Shown here: positions 17,894 to 25,933 of the stretch, piece by piece | Numbering within the stretch: the first letter of the stretch is position 1 | Layout: each line of letters begins with the position of its first letter | Assembly: GCA_020722985.1 (NCBI GenBank) | Contig: DYJU01000014.1 | Span: 1-39,008, forward strand | DNA from: Candidatus Methylomirabilis sp. | GTDB taxonomy: Bacteria > Oederibacteriota > PGYV01 > DYJU01 | Direction of reading: 5' to 3' | Length of the DNA: 39,008 nt | Notes under the pieces: model-generated | Seen by the model: the letters and a program-made list of their open reading frames with translations, nothing else | What the model was told of the DNA's origin: nothing | Database searches by the model: none | Position numbers and translations under genes: made by a program

Positions 17894-18898
17894 TTAAAAT
17901 CTACCTGGTATTTTCTCACCACAATTTTTACAAACACCCTTATTTAATCCTATATTTTTTATATTGTATATATCACGCAAAATTAATTCTTTTTTACATT
18001 TCGGGCATATTGTATTTGAACCGCCAGTTTCAGATGGAACATTTCCAATATATACATATTTTAATTTTTTAGTTGCAATTTCATAAGCGGATAACAGAGT
18101 ATTTAGTGGAGTAGGTTCTATGTCCATTTTATACTGTGGAAAATATCTTGAAAAATGTAAAGGTATTTCATCTGAAATTGAAGCAATCCAATTTGTTATC
18201 TCTTCAATTTCATCTACCCTATCATTTAAAGTTGGTATGATCAAAGTCGTAAGTTCCAGATGCACACCAGCTTCAAATACCTGTTTTATCGTTCTCATAA
18301 CAGGTGGTAATTGTCCCGAGCATATTTCTCTATAGAAACTTTCGCTTCCTGATTTTAAATCAATATTCATCGCATCAATAAGCGGTAAAATTTCTTTTAA
18401 TGGCTCTTCTGATATAAAACCATTTGTTACAAGAACATTCTTTAGTCCCTTTTCTTTTGCTAATTTAGCTGTATCGTAAACAAATTCATACCATATTGTA
18501 GGTTCATTATAAGTATAAGCAATTCCAATCGATTTTTCACTTAAAGCCATTTCTACAATGCTTTCTTTTTCAAAGTATTCTGCCGAAACTTTTTGTTGGG
18601 AAATTGTCCAGTTCTGGCAAAAAGTGCATTTTAAATTACATCCCCATGTGCCTATAGAAAAAATTTGTGAACCTGGATAAAAATGATAAAGTGGTTTTTT
18701 CTCAATTGGATCCAATGCGTATGATGTTACTTCCCCATAATTTAATGTATATAAAACCCCATCTATATTTTTTCGTGCCATACATATTCCTGTTCGGTTA
18801 TTGGGTAAAAAACATCTATGCGGACATAAAAGGCATCTTACTTTATTTACAGCTTCTCTTTTATAAAACCTTGCTTCTTTTAAATTATTATTTACCAC
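17894..18898 (-). CDS. amrS: AmmeMemoRadiSam-type radical SAM enzyme
   Basis: A 334-residue radical SAM protein related to pyruvate formate-lyase activating enzymes (COG1180). The [4Fe-4S] cluster motif CNLKCTFC gives Cys87, Cys91 and Cys94. An N-terminal Cys cluster (CLLCPHRC at 22-29, plus Cys39) and a C-terminal zinc-ribbon-like CPKC...CKNC are typical of the AmmeMemoRadiSam subgroup. Members usually occur with AmrA and AmrB partners, neither of which is in this window. The substrate of this subgroup is not firmly established. Translation begins at GTG 18898 behind an AAGGTG-like site, overlapping the preceding glycosyltransferase by 7 bases. An anaerobic or microaerobic life is compatible but not proven. 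Confidence 0.88.
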   Translation of the reverse strand: MVNNNLKEARFYKREAVNKVRCLLCPHRCFLPNNRTGICMARKNIDGVLYTLNYGEVTSYALDPIEKKPLYHFYPGSQIFSIGTWGCNLKCTFCQNWTISQQKVSAEYFEKESIVEMALSEKSIGIAYTYNEPTIWYEFVYDTAKLAKEKGLKNVLVTNGFISEEPLKEILPLIDAMNIDLKSGSESFYREICSGQLPPVMRTIKQVFEAGVHLELTTLIIPTLNDRVDEIEEITNWIASISDEIPLHFSRYFPQYKMDIEPTPLNTLLSAYEIATKKLKYVYIGNVPSETGGSNTICPKCKKELILRDIYNIKNIGLNKGVCKNCGEKIPGRF

Positions 18899-19962
18899 AG
18901 CACCTTACCTTTAATAAAAAAATTATAAAAATTTTTTACCTCTTTTTCCCAGTTATAATTATTTAATATATATTTATATCCCTTTTTATTAATTTTATCA
19001 AGAGAATTTATTTTATTTTTAATACATTTAGCAAAATCCTTTAAATTACTTTTACTTAAAATAATAAAATTATTAAATTCTTTCATTTCACCAACATTAT
19101 TCGCTATAACCTGTTTTTTAAGCGTCAGATATTCTCTTAATTTCATTGATGCTCTGTATTTATTTACAGGTATATTTTTATAATAAACAAGACAAACATC
19201 AGCAGCTAAAATATATTTTATCAATTCTTTTTGTTTCTTTGCTCCTAAAAATTCAACTTTATTTTCCATTTTTAATTTACAAGAAATTTTTTTATAATAA
19301 TTTAATAAAGGACCTCCACCTGCTATAAGTAAAATTATATATTTATATTTTATAGATGATAAGGCAAGCAAAATCTCATCTAAATAGCTTGCTATATTTA
19401 AATTAGCCATATAAAAAAGTATTCTTTTATTTTTATATTTCTGTTTTATTTTCTTTGCCATATCTATGTCTTTCTTTTTTATCTTAAACAATTCAAGGTC
19501 AACGCATTGTTTTAATTTATATATTTTATCCTTATATCCCGGATGCTGTTTTTTTATTAATTCTATCAGTTCATCGTTATGACTTGTTAGATAATCTGCG
19601 AAGTTTATCAGTCTCTCTTGCATAAATTTTAAAATACCAGAAATAAAGCCGCCTCTATATCCGTAATCAAGATCATCAATATCAATAATAACTTTAGCAC
19701 CTTTCAATTTCAAAAGTAAGCAAGGCAGAACAGTATTGGGATATGGCTTTACTATAAATATAAGGTCATATCTTTTATTTAATACTCTAAAAAAATAATA
19801 AAAAAAGGATAAAATAAAATCTAAAAAAATTGGCAGGCAATTAAAAGGTGGAGAAAAGTAATCAGTTAAAGAATTTTCCCTTTTTAAATATTTAAAAAAA
19901 TATTCCGCTCTCAAAGTAGAACCTGTATTTTTTGCCTGTGATGATAAAACTAAAATTTTCAT
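18892..19962 (-). CDS. Glycosyltransferase, GT4/GT1-like fold
   Basis: A 356-residue GT-B glycosyltransferase. The N-terminal half begins MKILVLSSQAKNTGSTLRAEY, the classic start of GT4 enzymes, and includes VIIDIDDLDYGYRGG. The C-terminal half holds the nucleotide-sugar site region: LLIAGGGPLLNYY, KVEFLGAKKQKELIKYILAAD, then CLVYYKNIPVNKYRASMKLREYL, at the position of the usual EGFGLPxLE motif, here replaced by a KLREYL variant as in some family members. It is likely cytoplasmic and membrane-associated, adding a sugar to a lipid-linked glycan. It lies between a GT2 gene (15-base gap) and amrS. The donor and acceptor cannot be inferred. Confidence 0.85.
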   Translation of the reverse strand: MKILVLSSQAKNTGSTLRAEYFFKYLKRENSLTDYFSPPFNCLPIFLDFILSFFYYFFRVLNKRYDLIFIVKPYPNTVLPCLLLKLKGAKVIIDIDDLDYGYRGGFISGILKFMQERLINFADYLTSHNDELIELIKKQHPGYKDKIYKLKQCVDLELFKIKKKDIDMAKKIKQKYKNKRILFYMANLNIASYLDEILLALSSIKYKYIILLIAGGGPLLNYYKKISCKLKMENKVEFLGAKKQKELIKYILAADVCLVYYKNIPVNKYRASMKLREYLTLKKQVIANNVGEMKEFNNFIILSKSNLKDFAKCIKNKINSLDKINKKGYKYILNNYNWEKEVKNFYNFFIKGKVLW

Positions 19963-19977
19963 ATCCCGCCCTTAAAA

Positions 19978-20907
19978 TTATATTTTTTTTATTTTCACTT
20001 TTTTAATTATTGTTTTCTTAATATTAAATATTTTTAAAATTATTCCGGCGATAGAACCTATTCCATAAAAAAAATGCAATAAGAAAAATGATATAAAAAA
20101 GGCAAAAAAACTCAATATGTTTTTTATTAAAAATGCATTCTTAAATGAATAAAAAATGTTTAAAATTATGTAAACTATTAAAGGTAAAAAATAAAATTTA
20201 TTATTACTAAAAACTAAAAATATAAGATAAAAAACAAAAAAGGCAGGTATAAAATTAATCAAATCACCTTTGGTAAAAGTATAAAATATTTGTTCTACCC
20301 TTCCTTTACCATACCTGAAGCATTGTATTATGAACTGAAGCAAATTTTCCCTGTGCATCCTTTCTATAAAAATATCCGGATCGTAAATTATTTTATAACC
20401 ATGTTTTTTTAATCTATTTAAAAATTCATTTTCTTCATTAGGATATAACTCTGGTAAAAAACCACCCACTTTAATAAAAACCTCTTTTTTTATAAATAAA
20501 TTACATAAAATTACTTCTTTTTCATTGCTTATTCTTTTTTCCCCATATTTTTTATATCTTGCCATGCTTTTGCCAGTTGCAAAAAAAGAAGCAAACACGT
20601 AATTAAAAATTTTCTGCCAGAAATTTTTAAATGTCATCTGGAGGACAGGACCGCCTATCACAGCAATTTTTTTATCCTCTTTAAAAATTTTCTTTGCTTT
20701 ACTTAAATTATCTTTTTTTGGTATTGAATCATCATCTAAAAAATAAATTATATTACCCTTTGCCTGTTTTGCAGCTTCATTTCTCTGATGAGAGGGATTT
20801 TTCCCTTCTACTAAAATAATTTCAACATTTTTTATGTTTTTTAAATTTTTTTTTATCTTATTTTCAAAACTATCTATTTTTTTAGTTGGAACAACAATTG
20901 AAAACAT
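19978..20907 (-). CDS. Family 2 glycosyltransferase with C-terminal membrane helices
   Basis: A 309-residue GT-A enzyme. The N-terminus MFSIVVPTKK starts the Rossmann-like fold, NPSHQRNEAAKQAKGNIIYF follows, and LDDDSIP carries the DxD metal-binding site. EENEFLNRLKKHGYKIIYDP is the ED acceptor region, and the RYGKGRVEQ stretch is typical of membrane-linked GT2 proteins. About three hydrophobic helices occupy residues 205-295, anchoring it in the inner membrane. It lies two bases after the HAD gene. With the GT4 gene downstream it probably builds a surface glycan. Specificity is unknown. Confidence 0.87.
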   Translation of the reverse strand: MFSIVVPTKKIDSFENKIKKNLKNIKNVEIILVEGKNPSHQRNEAAKQAKGNIIYFLDDDSIPKKDNLSKAKKIFKEDKKIAVIGGPVLQMTFKNFWQKIFNYVFASFFATGKSMARYKKYGEKRISNEKEVILCNLFIKKEVFIKVGGFLPELYPNEENEFLNRLKKHGYKIIYDPDIFIERMHRENLLQFIIQCFRYGKGRVEQIFYTFTKGDLINFIPAFFVFYLIFLVFSNNKFYFLPLIVYIILNIFYSFKNAFLIKNILSFFAFFISFFLLHFFYGIGSIAGIILKIFNIKKTIIKKVKIKKI

Positions 20908-20909
20908 AT

Positions 20910-21617
20910 CTATTTCCTATTTTTTATAAACTCAATAAGTTCTGTTAAATTTTTGATTTTCAAAATATCTTTATCATAATTGTCTTTATAGGAAAAATGC
21001 ATATTATCTGAATCTCTATTAATCCAGAATGGTAAAATACCTACCCTTTTTGCACCTTTGATATCCGCAATATAATTATCGCCGACAAACAAGCACTCAT
21101 CCCTGAATACCTTTGCTTTTTTTAAAGCATATTCAAAAATATTTTTGTGCGGTTTTTCAAAACCAACTTCTTCTGATATAAATAAAAAATCAACCTTTTG
21201 CAAAATACCAGTTCTTTTTAAAATTTCTTTCAATTCCTTTGGTGCATTTGAAATTATCCCTATCTTTATTCCATTCTTTTTTAAAAAGTCAAATGTCTTA
21301 TCAACATCTTTAAATTTTCTAAAACTCGTTCCTTTTTTTAATCTTTCTTTTATTTTTGTTACTTTTTCAAAATTTTTAAATTTTATTTTCCTGAAAAACT
21401 TTTTTATAAACAATTCCCATTTTTGAGAATCATTTAATCTGGCTTTTTCAACTACTGGTTTCATCTCTTTTGCCGTTTCTTTTAAGAAATTATCAATCTG
21501 ATATTTTTTAAATTTATACCCTACTTTTTTTAAAAATCTATATACTATCGTGGTCAAAGATGGATTTCTGTATAATAAGGTTTCCCCCACATCAAAAAAA
21601 ACAACTTTTATTTTCAT
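20910..21617 (-). CDS. HAD-superfamily hydrolase, HDHD3/YjjG-like
   Basis: A 235-residue HAD phosphatase. Motif I is FFDVGETLL with nucleophile Asp9; the second Asp of the usual DxD is Gly11, as in the DVGGTL/DVGETL subgroup. Motif II is IISNAP, motif III the Lys in FEKPHKNIFEYALKKA, and motif IV FVGDNYIADIKGAKRVG. A helical cap lies between motifs I and II. Members act on small phosphorylated metabolites, often nucleotides or sugar phosphates. The gene overlaps the LOG gene by four bases (ATGA), so the two are translationally coupled. A role in nucleotide or ribose phosphate turnover beside LOG is plausible but not shown. Confidence 0.87.
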   Translation of the reverse strand: MKIKVVFFDVGETLLYRNPSLTTIVYRFLKKVGYKFKKYQIDNFLKETAKEMKPVVEKARLNDSQKWELFIKKFFRKIKFKNFEKVTKIKERLKKGTSFRKFKDVDKTFDFLKKNGIKIGIISNAPKELKEILKRTGILQKVDFLFISEEVGFEKPHKNIFEYALKKAKVFRDECLFVGDNYIADIKGAKRVGILPFWINRDSDNMHFSYKDNYDKDILKIKNLTELIEFIKNRK

Positions 21618-22267
21618 TCGTTATTATCTCCTATTATGGTATTCACTATTTCTTCCGGTCTATCTAAAATTTTAAATATCTTTTCATCACCAGGTGATAT
21701 GAATTTATTTTTTAATGCATGATTTTTAATGAATCTATAAAGTTCATCCCAATATTTTTTACCATAAAGAATTATGGGGAATGGCTTTATCTTATGTGTC
21801 TGGATAAGTGTCAGAGATTCAAAAAGTTCGTCCAGTGTTCCATACCCGCCTGGAAACACAACAAAAGCAGAAGCATATTTTACGAACATAACTTTTCTGG
21901 CAAAAAAATACCTGAACCCGAGTTTAATATTTGCATATTTATTGGGTTTTTGCTCATGTGGCAATTCTATATTAAGACCGATTGAAATACCCTTTGCTTT
22001 TGTTGCTCCTTTATTTGCTGCTTCCATAATGCCTCCACCACCACCTGTTATAACTGCATAACCTTTCTTTGCAAGTAAATAAGCGGTTTTAACAGCATCT
22101 TTGTAATATATAGAATCTTGTTTTTCTCTTGCCGACCCAAAAAAAGAAACCCCCTTTTCAATAGTCTGTAGCGCCTCAAAACCATCAACAAATTCTGAAA
22201 TTATCCTGAACATCCTCCACGTATCATCCGCTATATTTTCAAGAACATATCTATCCATTATTTCCAT
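21614..22267 (-). CDS. LOG-family phosphoribohydrolase (TIGR00730-like)
   Basis: A 217-residue Rossmann-fold protein of the LOG/lysine-decarboxylase-like family, which in characterised members removes ribose 5-phosphate from nucleoside monophosphates. It has FFGSAR near residue 43, then GGGGGIMEAANKGA and the nucleotide-binding PGGYGTLDE motif, whose Glu is catalytic. ATG 22267 has GGAGG at good spacing. The N-terminal 25 residues (MDRYVLENIADDTWRMFRII) match the longer bacterial forms. It overlaps the HAD gene by 4 bases. Despite old annotations, it is not a lysine decarboxylase. Confidence 0.9.
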   Translation of the reverse strand: MEIMDRYVLENIADDTWRMFRIISEFVDGFEALQTIEKGVSFFGSAREKQDSIYYKDAVKTAYLLAKKGYAVITGGGGGIMEAANKGATKAKGISIGLNIELPHEQKPNKYANIKLGFRYFFARKVMFVKYASAFVVFPGGYGTLDELFESLTLIQTHKIKPFPIILYGKKYWDELYRFIKNHALKNKFISPGDEKIFKILDRPEEIVNTIIGDNNE

Positions 22268-22297
22268 AATTTTCCTCCTTTTTAATTATTCTATCTT

Positions 22298-23338
22298 TTA
22301 TTCCCCGCCAAAAATTTTTATTATTCTGAAAATATTTTCACCTGTTAAATTCCATATTAAATCTTTTATCTGTCTCGCAGGTGCAGTAACAACTCCGAGG
22401 ATCACTCTATTTTTTATTGATTCTGTAAATTTTTCTGTATAAATTTTGAGTATCTTATCAGCATCTTTTAATTCCACATCATAATCAAAATTCACATAAA
22501 AATCCCCTTTTGAATTTTTTAAGAAATCAACTAATTGTTTTACCGAAAGACCAAACAATTCCTTTATATCTATATCCGTGTTTTCTTTAAGTGTTAATTT
22601 TTCAAATTGCATTATATTGTTTATGTATATCTTATTTTCTTCTCCTTTTAATTGAATAATAAAATTTAATTTACCATCTTCTATTATTATATTATTTTCT
22701 AAAAAAATCGGTTGAAATTCTTTTATGCTTAATTTACTCCCAAAAAGATTTATAATAAATTTATTTTGAAAATAAGGGAAGAAATATAATTTTAAATATA
22801 CTTTTTCACTTTTCTTTCCATTAAAAATTCCATTACAATTTAAAAATATATATTCTTCTTCTTTAATCCTTGATTTATTTAAGACACTTTTACCCGATAT
22901 ATTTTTTATTTCTAATTTTTTATTATTCACATCATCTAAAAAAACTATGTTTGAAAAGCGTATATTTACATTTTGAATAAAAGGTAAAATAAATTTTTTT
23001 CCTTTATTTTCTTCTTTTTTTTCAACATTTTTTTTCTTATATTGTATTTTAAAAGTTAAAAAATCAAAAGTTATCCCCTGTAAAATTTTATCATATTTTT
23101 TCCCTATTATATTTTTTAAAAATAAATCAATTGTTAAAAAACGACATTTTATATCATCGTATTTAAAATTTATCAAAATTATCCTGTCAGGTATAAAAGA
23201 AACTGCAAAAAGATAATTTAAATTTATATTATTTGACTTTAAAAAATTTTTAAAATAAAAATTCAAAACTATATTGTAACCAAGAAAAAAAATGATTATT
23301 AAATATATAAATTCTCTTTTTTTATCAAAAACCTTCAT
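22298..23338 (-). CDS. Membrane-anchored AsmA/DUF748-like protein
   Basis: A 346-residue protein with one N-terminal membrane helix (about 11-30) and a long extracytoplasmic part rich in beta strands. The stretches DVNNKKLEIKNISG and INLFGSKLSIKEFQPIF, and particularly FGLSVKQLVDFLKNSKGDFYVNFDY near residues 265-290 (read as two parts), match the pattern of DUF748/AsmA-like proteins, where a short helix precedes a G-x-I-x-x-x-x-P strand. AsmA-like proteins help lipids reach, or maintain, the outer membrane. The gene starts directly after the EndoQ stop with no spacer. The sequence is poorly conserved, so the family call is moderate; that it is an exported, membrane-anchored protein is secure. 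Confidence 0.6.
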   Translation of the reverse strand: MKVFDKKREFIYLIIIFFLGYNIVLNFYFKNFLKSNNINLNYLFAVSFIPDRIILINFKYDDIKCRFLTIDLFLKNIIGKKYDKILQGITFDFLTFKIQYKKKNVEKKEENKGKKFILPFIQNVNIRFSNIVFLDDVNNKKLEIKNISGKSVLNKSRIKEEEYIFLNCNGIFNGKKSEKVYLKLYFFPYFQNKFIINLFGSKLSIKEFQPIFLENNIIIEDGKLNFIIQLKGEENKIYINNIMQFEKLTLKENTDIDIKELFGLSVKQLVDFLKNSKGDFYVNFDYDVELKDADKILKIYTEKFTESIKNRVILGVVTAPARQIKDLIWNLTGENIFRIIKIFGGE

Positions 23339-24601
23339 TTAATCTCCAAAAAGTTTCATCTGAAGATTTTTAGTTTTATCTTTAAAATCTGTCAAATTTC
23401 CGAATATGCTGATTTTCCCATATTCACCATCATAACCAGGTATTACATTTACTTTGCCTTCTCTTACAAGCATAATAGCGTCAACTATTTTTTCATTTGT
23501 AATTTTTAAAAGTTCTTCCTTTGTTCTATCAAGAAGTATTTCAAATTCTGTCCCGCCTTTTACCAACATTTTCTCATACTCCATCTGAACAGTTTTACTC
23601 CCTGGCATAGTTTCCAGCGCATCAGCAATTATCTCTTCTAAAGGAATTAAATGTTTCTGGGGAACCGCATTATCCGGTTTATAATCCCAGGGCCTGTCTG
23701 CAAGTTCTTCTACTCTGTGTAAAACACCGAGTGTTAATGGTTTAAAACATACGGGACATTTGTTTTCATTTGCAATAGCATCACGCGGATGCATATTTAT
23801 ATTGCATAATCTATGTCCATCATAGTGATATTTTCCTTCTTCTGGAAAAAATTCTATGGTATATAAAAATTTTTTTATATCTTTATTTTCTATTATTTTT
23901 TTTATTTCAAAATAATCATAATTTGCTTCAAAGACATTTGCTTCTCTACCTATTTTTCTCAAAGAATGAGCATCAGAATTTGAGATTAAAGTTATATTAT
24001 CAAGTGCTGATATTCTCCAGTTCATAGCAGGATCAGATGATAATCCTGTTTCAATTGCTTTAATATTTTTAGTTTCTTCTTCAAAACATTCTTCAAGCGA
24101 ATCAAAACCTGATTTAGAACCAAAAACAGAAAACCATGGCGTCCAGGCATGAGCAGGGATTATAATTGCATCAGGACATATATCAAGTGTTATCTTCACA
24201 AGTTCTTTTACAGAGAAACCTAAAATAGGTCTTCCATCCGCATCTGTATTACCTTTCTTAGCCAGAACTTTTGAAAATTTTTCCGCAGCATATATATCTG
24301 GCATAAAAATTAAGGTATGTATTTTTCTAACTTTGCCTCCCTGTTTAAATATATTTGATATTTCGGTTGTTAAAAGTGCATAACTTTTTGAATTTCCCTT
24401 TTTTAATTTATATAGCCCTGGCGCTGCTTCTTTTAATTTATTTTTTAATTCTCCAAAATATTTGGGATGCTGAAAATCGCCCGTTCCTATAATATCAATC
24501 CCCTTTTTTTCAGCCCATTTCAATATATTTGTTATGTCCATATCGCGACTTGTTGCTCGCGAATATTTTGAATGTATATGAAAATCAGATATTATTCGCA
24601 T
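23339..24601 (-). CDS. Endonuclease Q-like PHP-domain protein (COG1379)
   Basis: A 420-residue PHP-fold protein closely matching archaeal endonuclease Q, which cuts DNA 5' of deaminated bases (hypoxanthine, uracil) and abasic sites. Metal-binding motifs of the PHP domain are visible: DFHIHSKYS (6-14), GTGDFQHP (about 39-46), TTEIS, PAHAWTPWF and SNSDAHS. The EndoQ-specific zinc module follows: CNINMHPRDA and CPVCFKPLTLGVLHRVEELA. The C-terminal helical domain carries EKMLVKGGTEFEILLDRT. It is common in Thermococcales and methanogens and scattered in bacteria. It begins one base after the tyrS stop. DNA repair of deaminated bases is the probable role; the AT-rich genome makes cytosine deamination relevant. 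Confidence 0.88.
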   Translation of the reverse strand: MRIISDFHIHSKYSRATSRDMDITNILKWAEKKGIDIIGTGDFQHPKYFGELKNKLKEAAPGLYKLKKGNSKSYALLTTEISNIFKQGGKVRKIHTLIFMPDIYAAEKFSKVLAKKGNTDADGRPILGFSVKELVKITLDICPDAIIIPAHAWTPWFSVFGSKSGFDSLEECFEEETKNIKAIETGLSSDPAMNWRISALDNITLISNSDAHSLRKIGREANVFEANYDYFEIKKIIENKDIKKFLYTIEFFPEEGKYHYDGHRLCNINMHPRDAIANENKCPVCFKPLTLGVLHRVEELADRPWDYKPDNAVPQKHLIPLEEIIADALETMPGSKTVQMEYEKMLVKGGTEFEILLDRTKEELLKITNEKIVDAIMLVREGKVNVIPGYDGEYGKISIFGNLTDFKDKTKNLQMKLFGD

Positions 24602-24602
24602 T

Positions 24603-25805
24603 TTACTTTTCTACTTTACCAAATACTTTTTTCCCAATTTTAAATGTAAAAGGGGTTTCTCCCTTTTTAATTTTTATTGTAAAATCATTTATCCTTTTAT
24701 CATTTATATAAAATCCTCCCTGTTCCACTATCCTTTTTGCTTCTGAATTTGTCTTTACAACATTTAAAAATTTCATAAACTCTGCTATTGTAATCTCATC
24801 ATTTGAAAAGTTCCATTTATATTTATGTTCATCATAAGGAATTTCTTTTTCGCTAAATGTTTTTTCAAAATAATTTTTTGAATATTCCGCTTCTTTTTCG
24901 CCTTTATATTTTTTTACTATTTCAAATCCTAATTTTTTCTTAATTTCCATGGGATTAACTCTACTACTTTTTATATCCTCTTCCATATTTTTTATCTCAT
25001 TTATATCCACATCTGTTAGCAGTTCAAAATACTGTATTATCAAGTCATCTGAAATTGACATTACTTTGCCAAACATATCTTCTGGTTTATCATTTATTCC
25101 TATATAATTGTTAAGTGATTTACTCATTTTATTTTTACCGTCAAGCCCGGTTAATATAGGAGTAAAAAGTCCAATCTGTGACTCCTGTCCTGATTCTTTT
25201 TGCAAATATCTGCCCGCTATTACATTAAATCTCTGGTCAGTTCCACCAAGTTCAATATCTGCTTTAATTACCACTGAATCATATCCCTGCATTACAGGAT
25301 AAATAAGTTCATGCAAACTTATGCTTATCCCATCTTTAAATCTTTTATCAAAATAATCATGCTCAAACATCTGAGCGATTGTAAATTTTGATACAAGTTT
25401 TATTACATCTTCAAAATTTAATTTAGAAAACCATTCGCTGTTATAGACAATTTTGAGTTTATTTTTATCAAGTATTTTAAATGCCTGCTCTTCATAACTT
25501 TTTACATTTTTACTTATTATTTCTTTAGAAAGTTGAGGTCTTTCTGCCATTCTTCCACTCGGATCCCCTATCATTGCTGTATAATCCCCTATTATCAAAA
25601 TTGCATTATGCCCCAAATCCTGAAATTGTCTTAATTTATTTAAGGCAACGGTATGCCCCAGATGAATATCAGGCGAAGTCGGATCAATACCTAATTTTAT
25701 TGTTAACGGTTTTCCCTTTTTCAATTTCTGTATTAAGTCATCCTCTGTGACAATATCAACAACTCCTCTTTTTATAATTTTCAGTTGTTCATTTAAAGGT
25801 TTCAT
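24603..25805 (-). CDS. tyrS: Tyrosyl-tRNA synthetase
   Basis: A 400-residue class I synthetase that charges tRNA-Tyr. The HIGH motif is HLGH within GIDPTSPDIHLGHTVAL, the KMSKS motif is intact (GKNKMSKSLNNYIG), and the tyrosine pocket includes VMQGYDSVVIKADIELGGTDQ. A C-terminal S4-like RNA-binding domain (about 335-395) holds SEAKRIVEQGGFYINDKRI. The form with the HLGH signature and length near 400 corresponds to the TyrZ-like bacterial clade. ATG 25805 is preceded by AAGGAG at a rather long spacing of about 11 bases. No T-box leader can be made out in the 128-base gap upstream. It heads the nine-gene run that ends with maf. Confidence 0.96.
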   Translation of the reverse strand: MKPLNEQLKIIKRGVVDIVTEDDLIQKLKKGKPLTIKLGIDPTSPDIHLGHTVALNKLRQFQDLGHNAILIIGDYTAMIGDPSGRMAERPQLSKEIISKNVKSYEEQAFKILDKNKLKIVYNSEWFSKLNFEDVIKLVSKFTIAQMFEHDYFDKRFKDGISISLHELIYPVMQGYDSVVIKADIELGGTDQRFNVIAGRYLQKESGQESQIGLFTPILTGLDGKNKMSKSLNNYIGINDKPEDMFGKVMSISDDLIIQYFELLTDVDINEIKNMEEDIKSSRVNPMEIKKKLGFEIVKKYKGEKEAEYSKNYFEKTFSEKEIPYDEHKYKWNFSNDEITIAEFMKFLNVVKTNSEAKRIVEQGGFYINDKRINDFTIKIKKGETPFTFKIGKKVFGKVEK

Positions 25806-25848
25806 TTTATCATACGCTCCTTAAAAATCTTATAATTGAATTATTCTT

Positions 25849-25877
25849 ATTATACATAAACAACCTTTCATTTTCCA
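25849..25877 (-). promoter_or_regulatory. Possible promoter of the tyrS operon
   Basis: TATAAT (25854-25849, minus strand) is a full -10 match. Seventeen bases upstream, TGGAAA (25877-25872) matches the -35 consensus at four of six positions. The predicted start is near 25842, giving a leader of about 37 bases. The high A+T content makes chance -10 matches common. Confidence 0.35.
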
Positions 25878-25933
25878 TAAAAATACAAGGGGATAACTAT
25901 ATTTCTTAACTGATAAATACTGATAATTTTGTA

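Noticed and set aside
25806-25933. T-box riboswitch upstream of tyrS
   Set aside because: The gap is too short and too AT-rich; no specifier hairpin, T-box sequence or terminator hairpin can be recognised.
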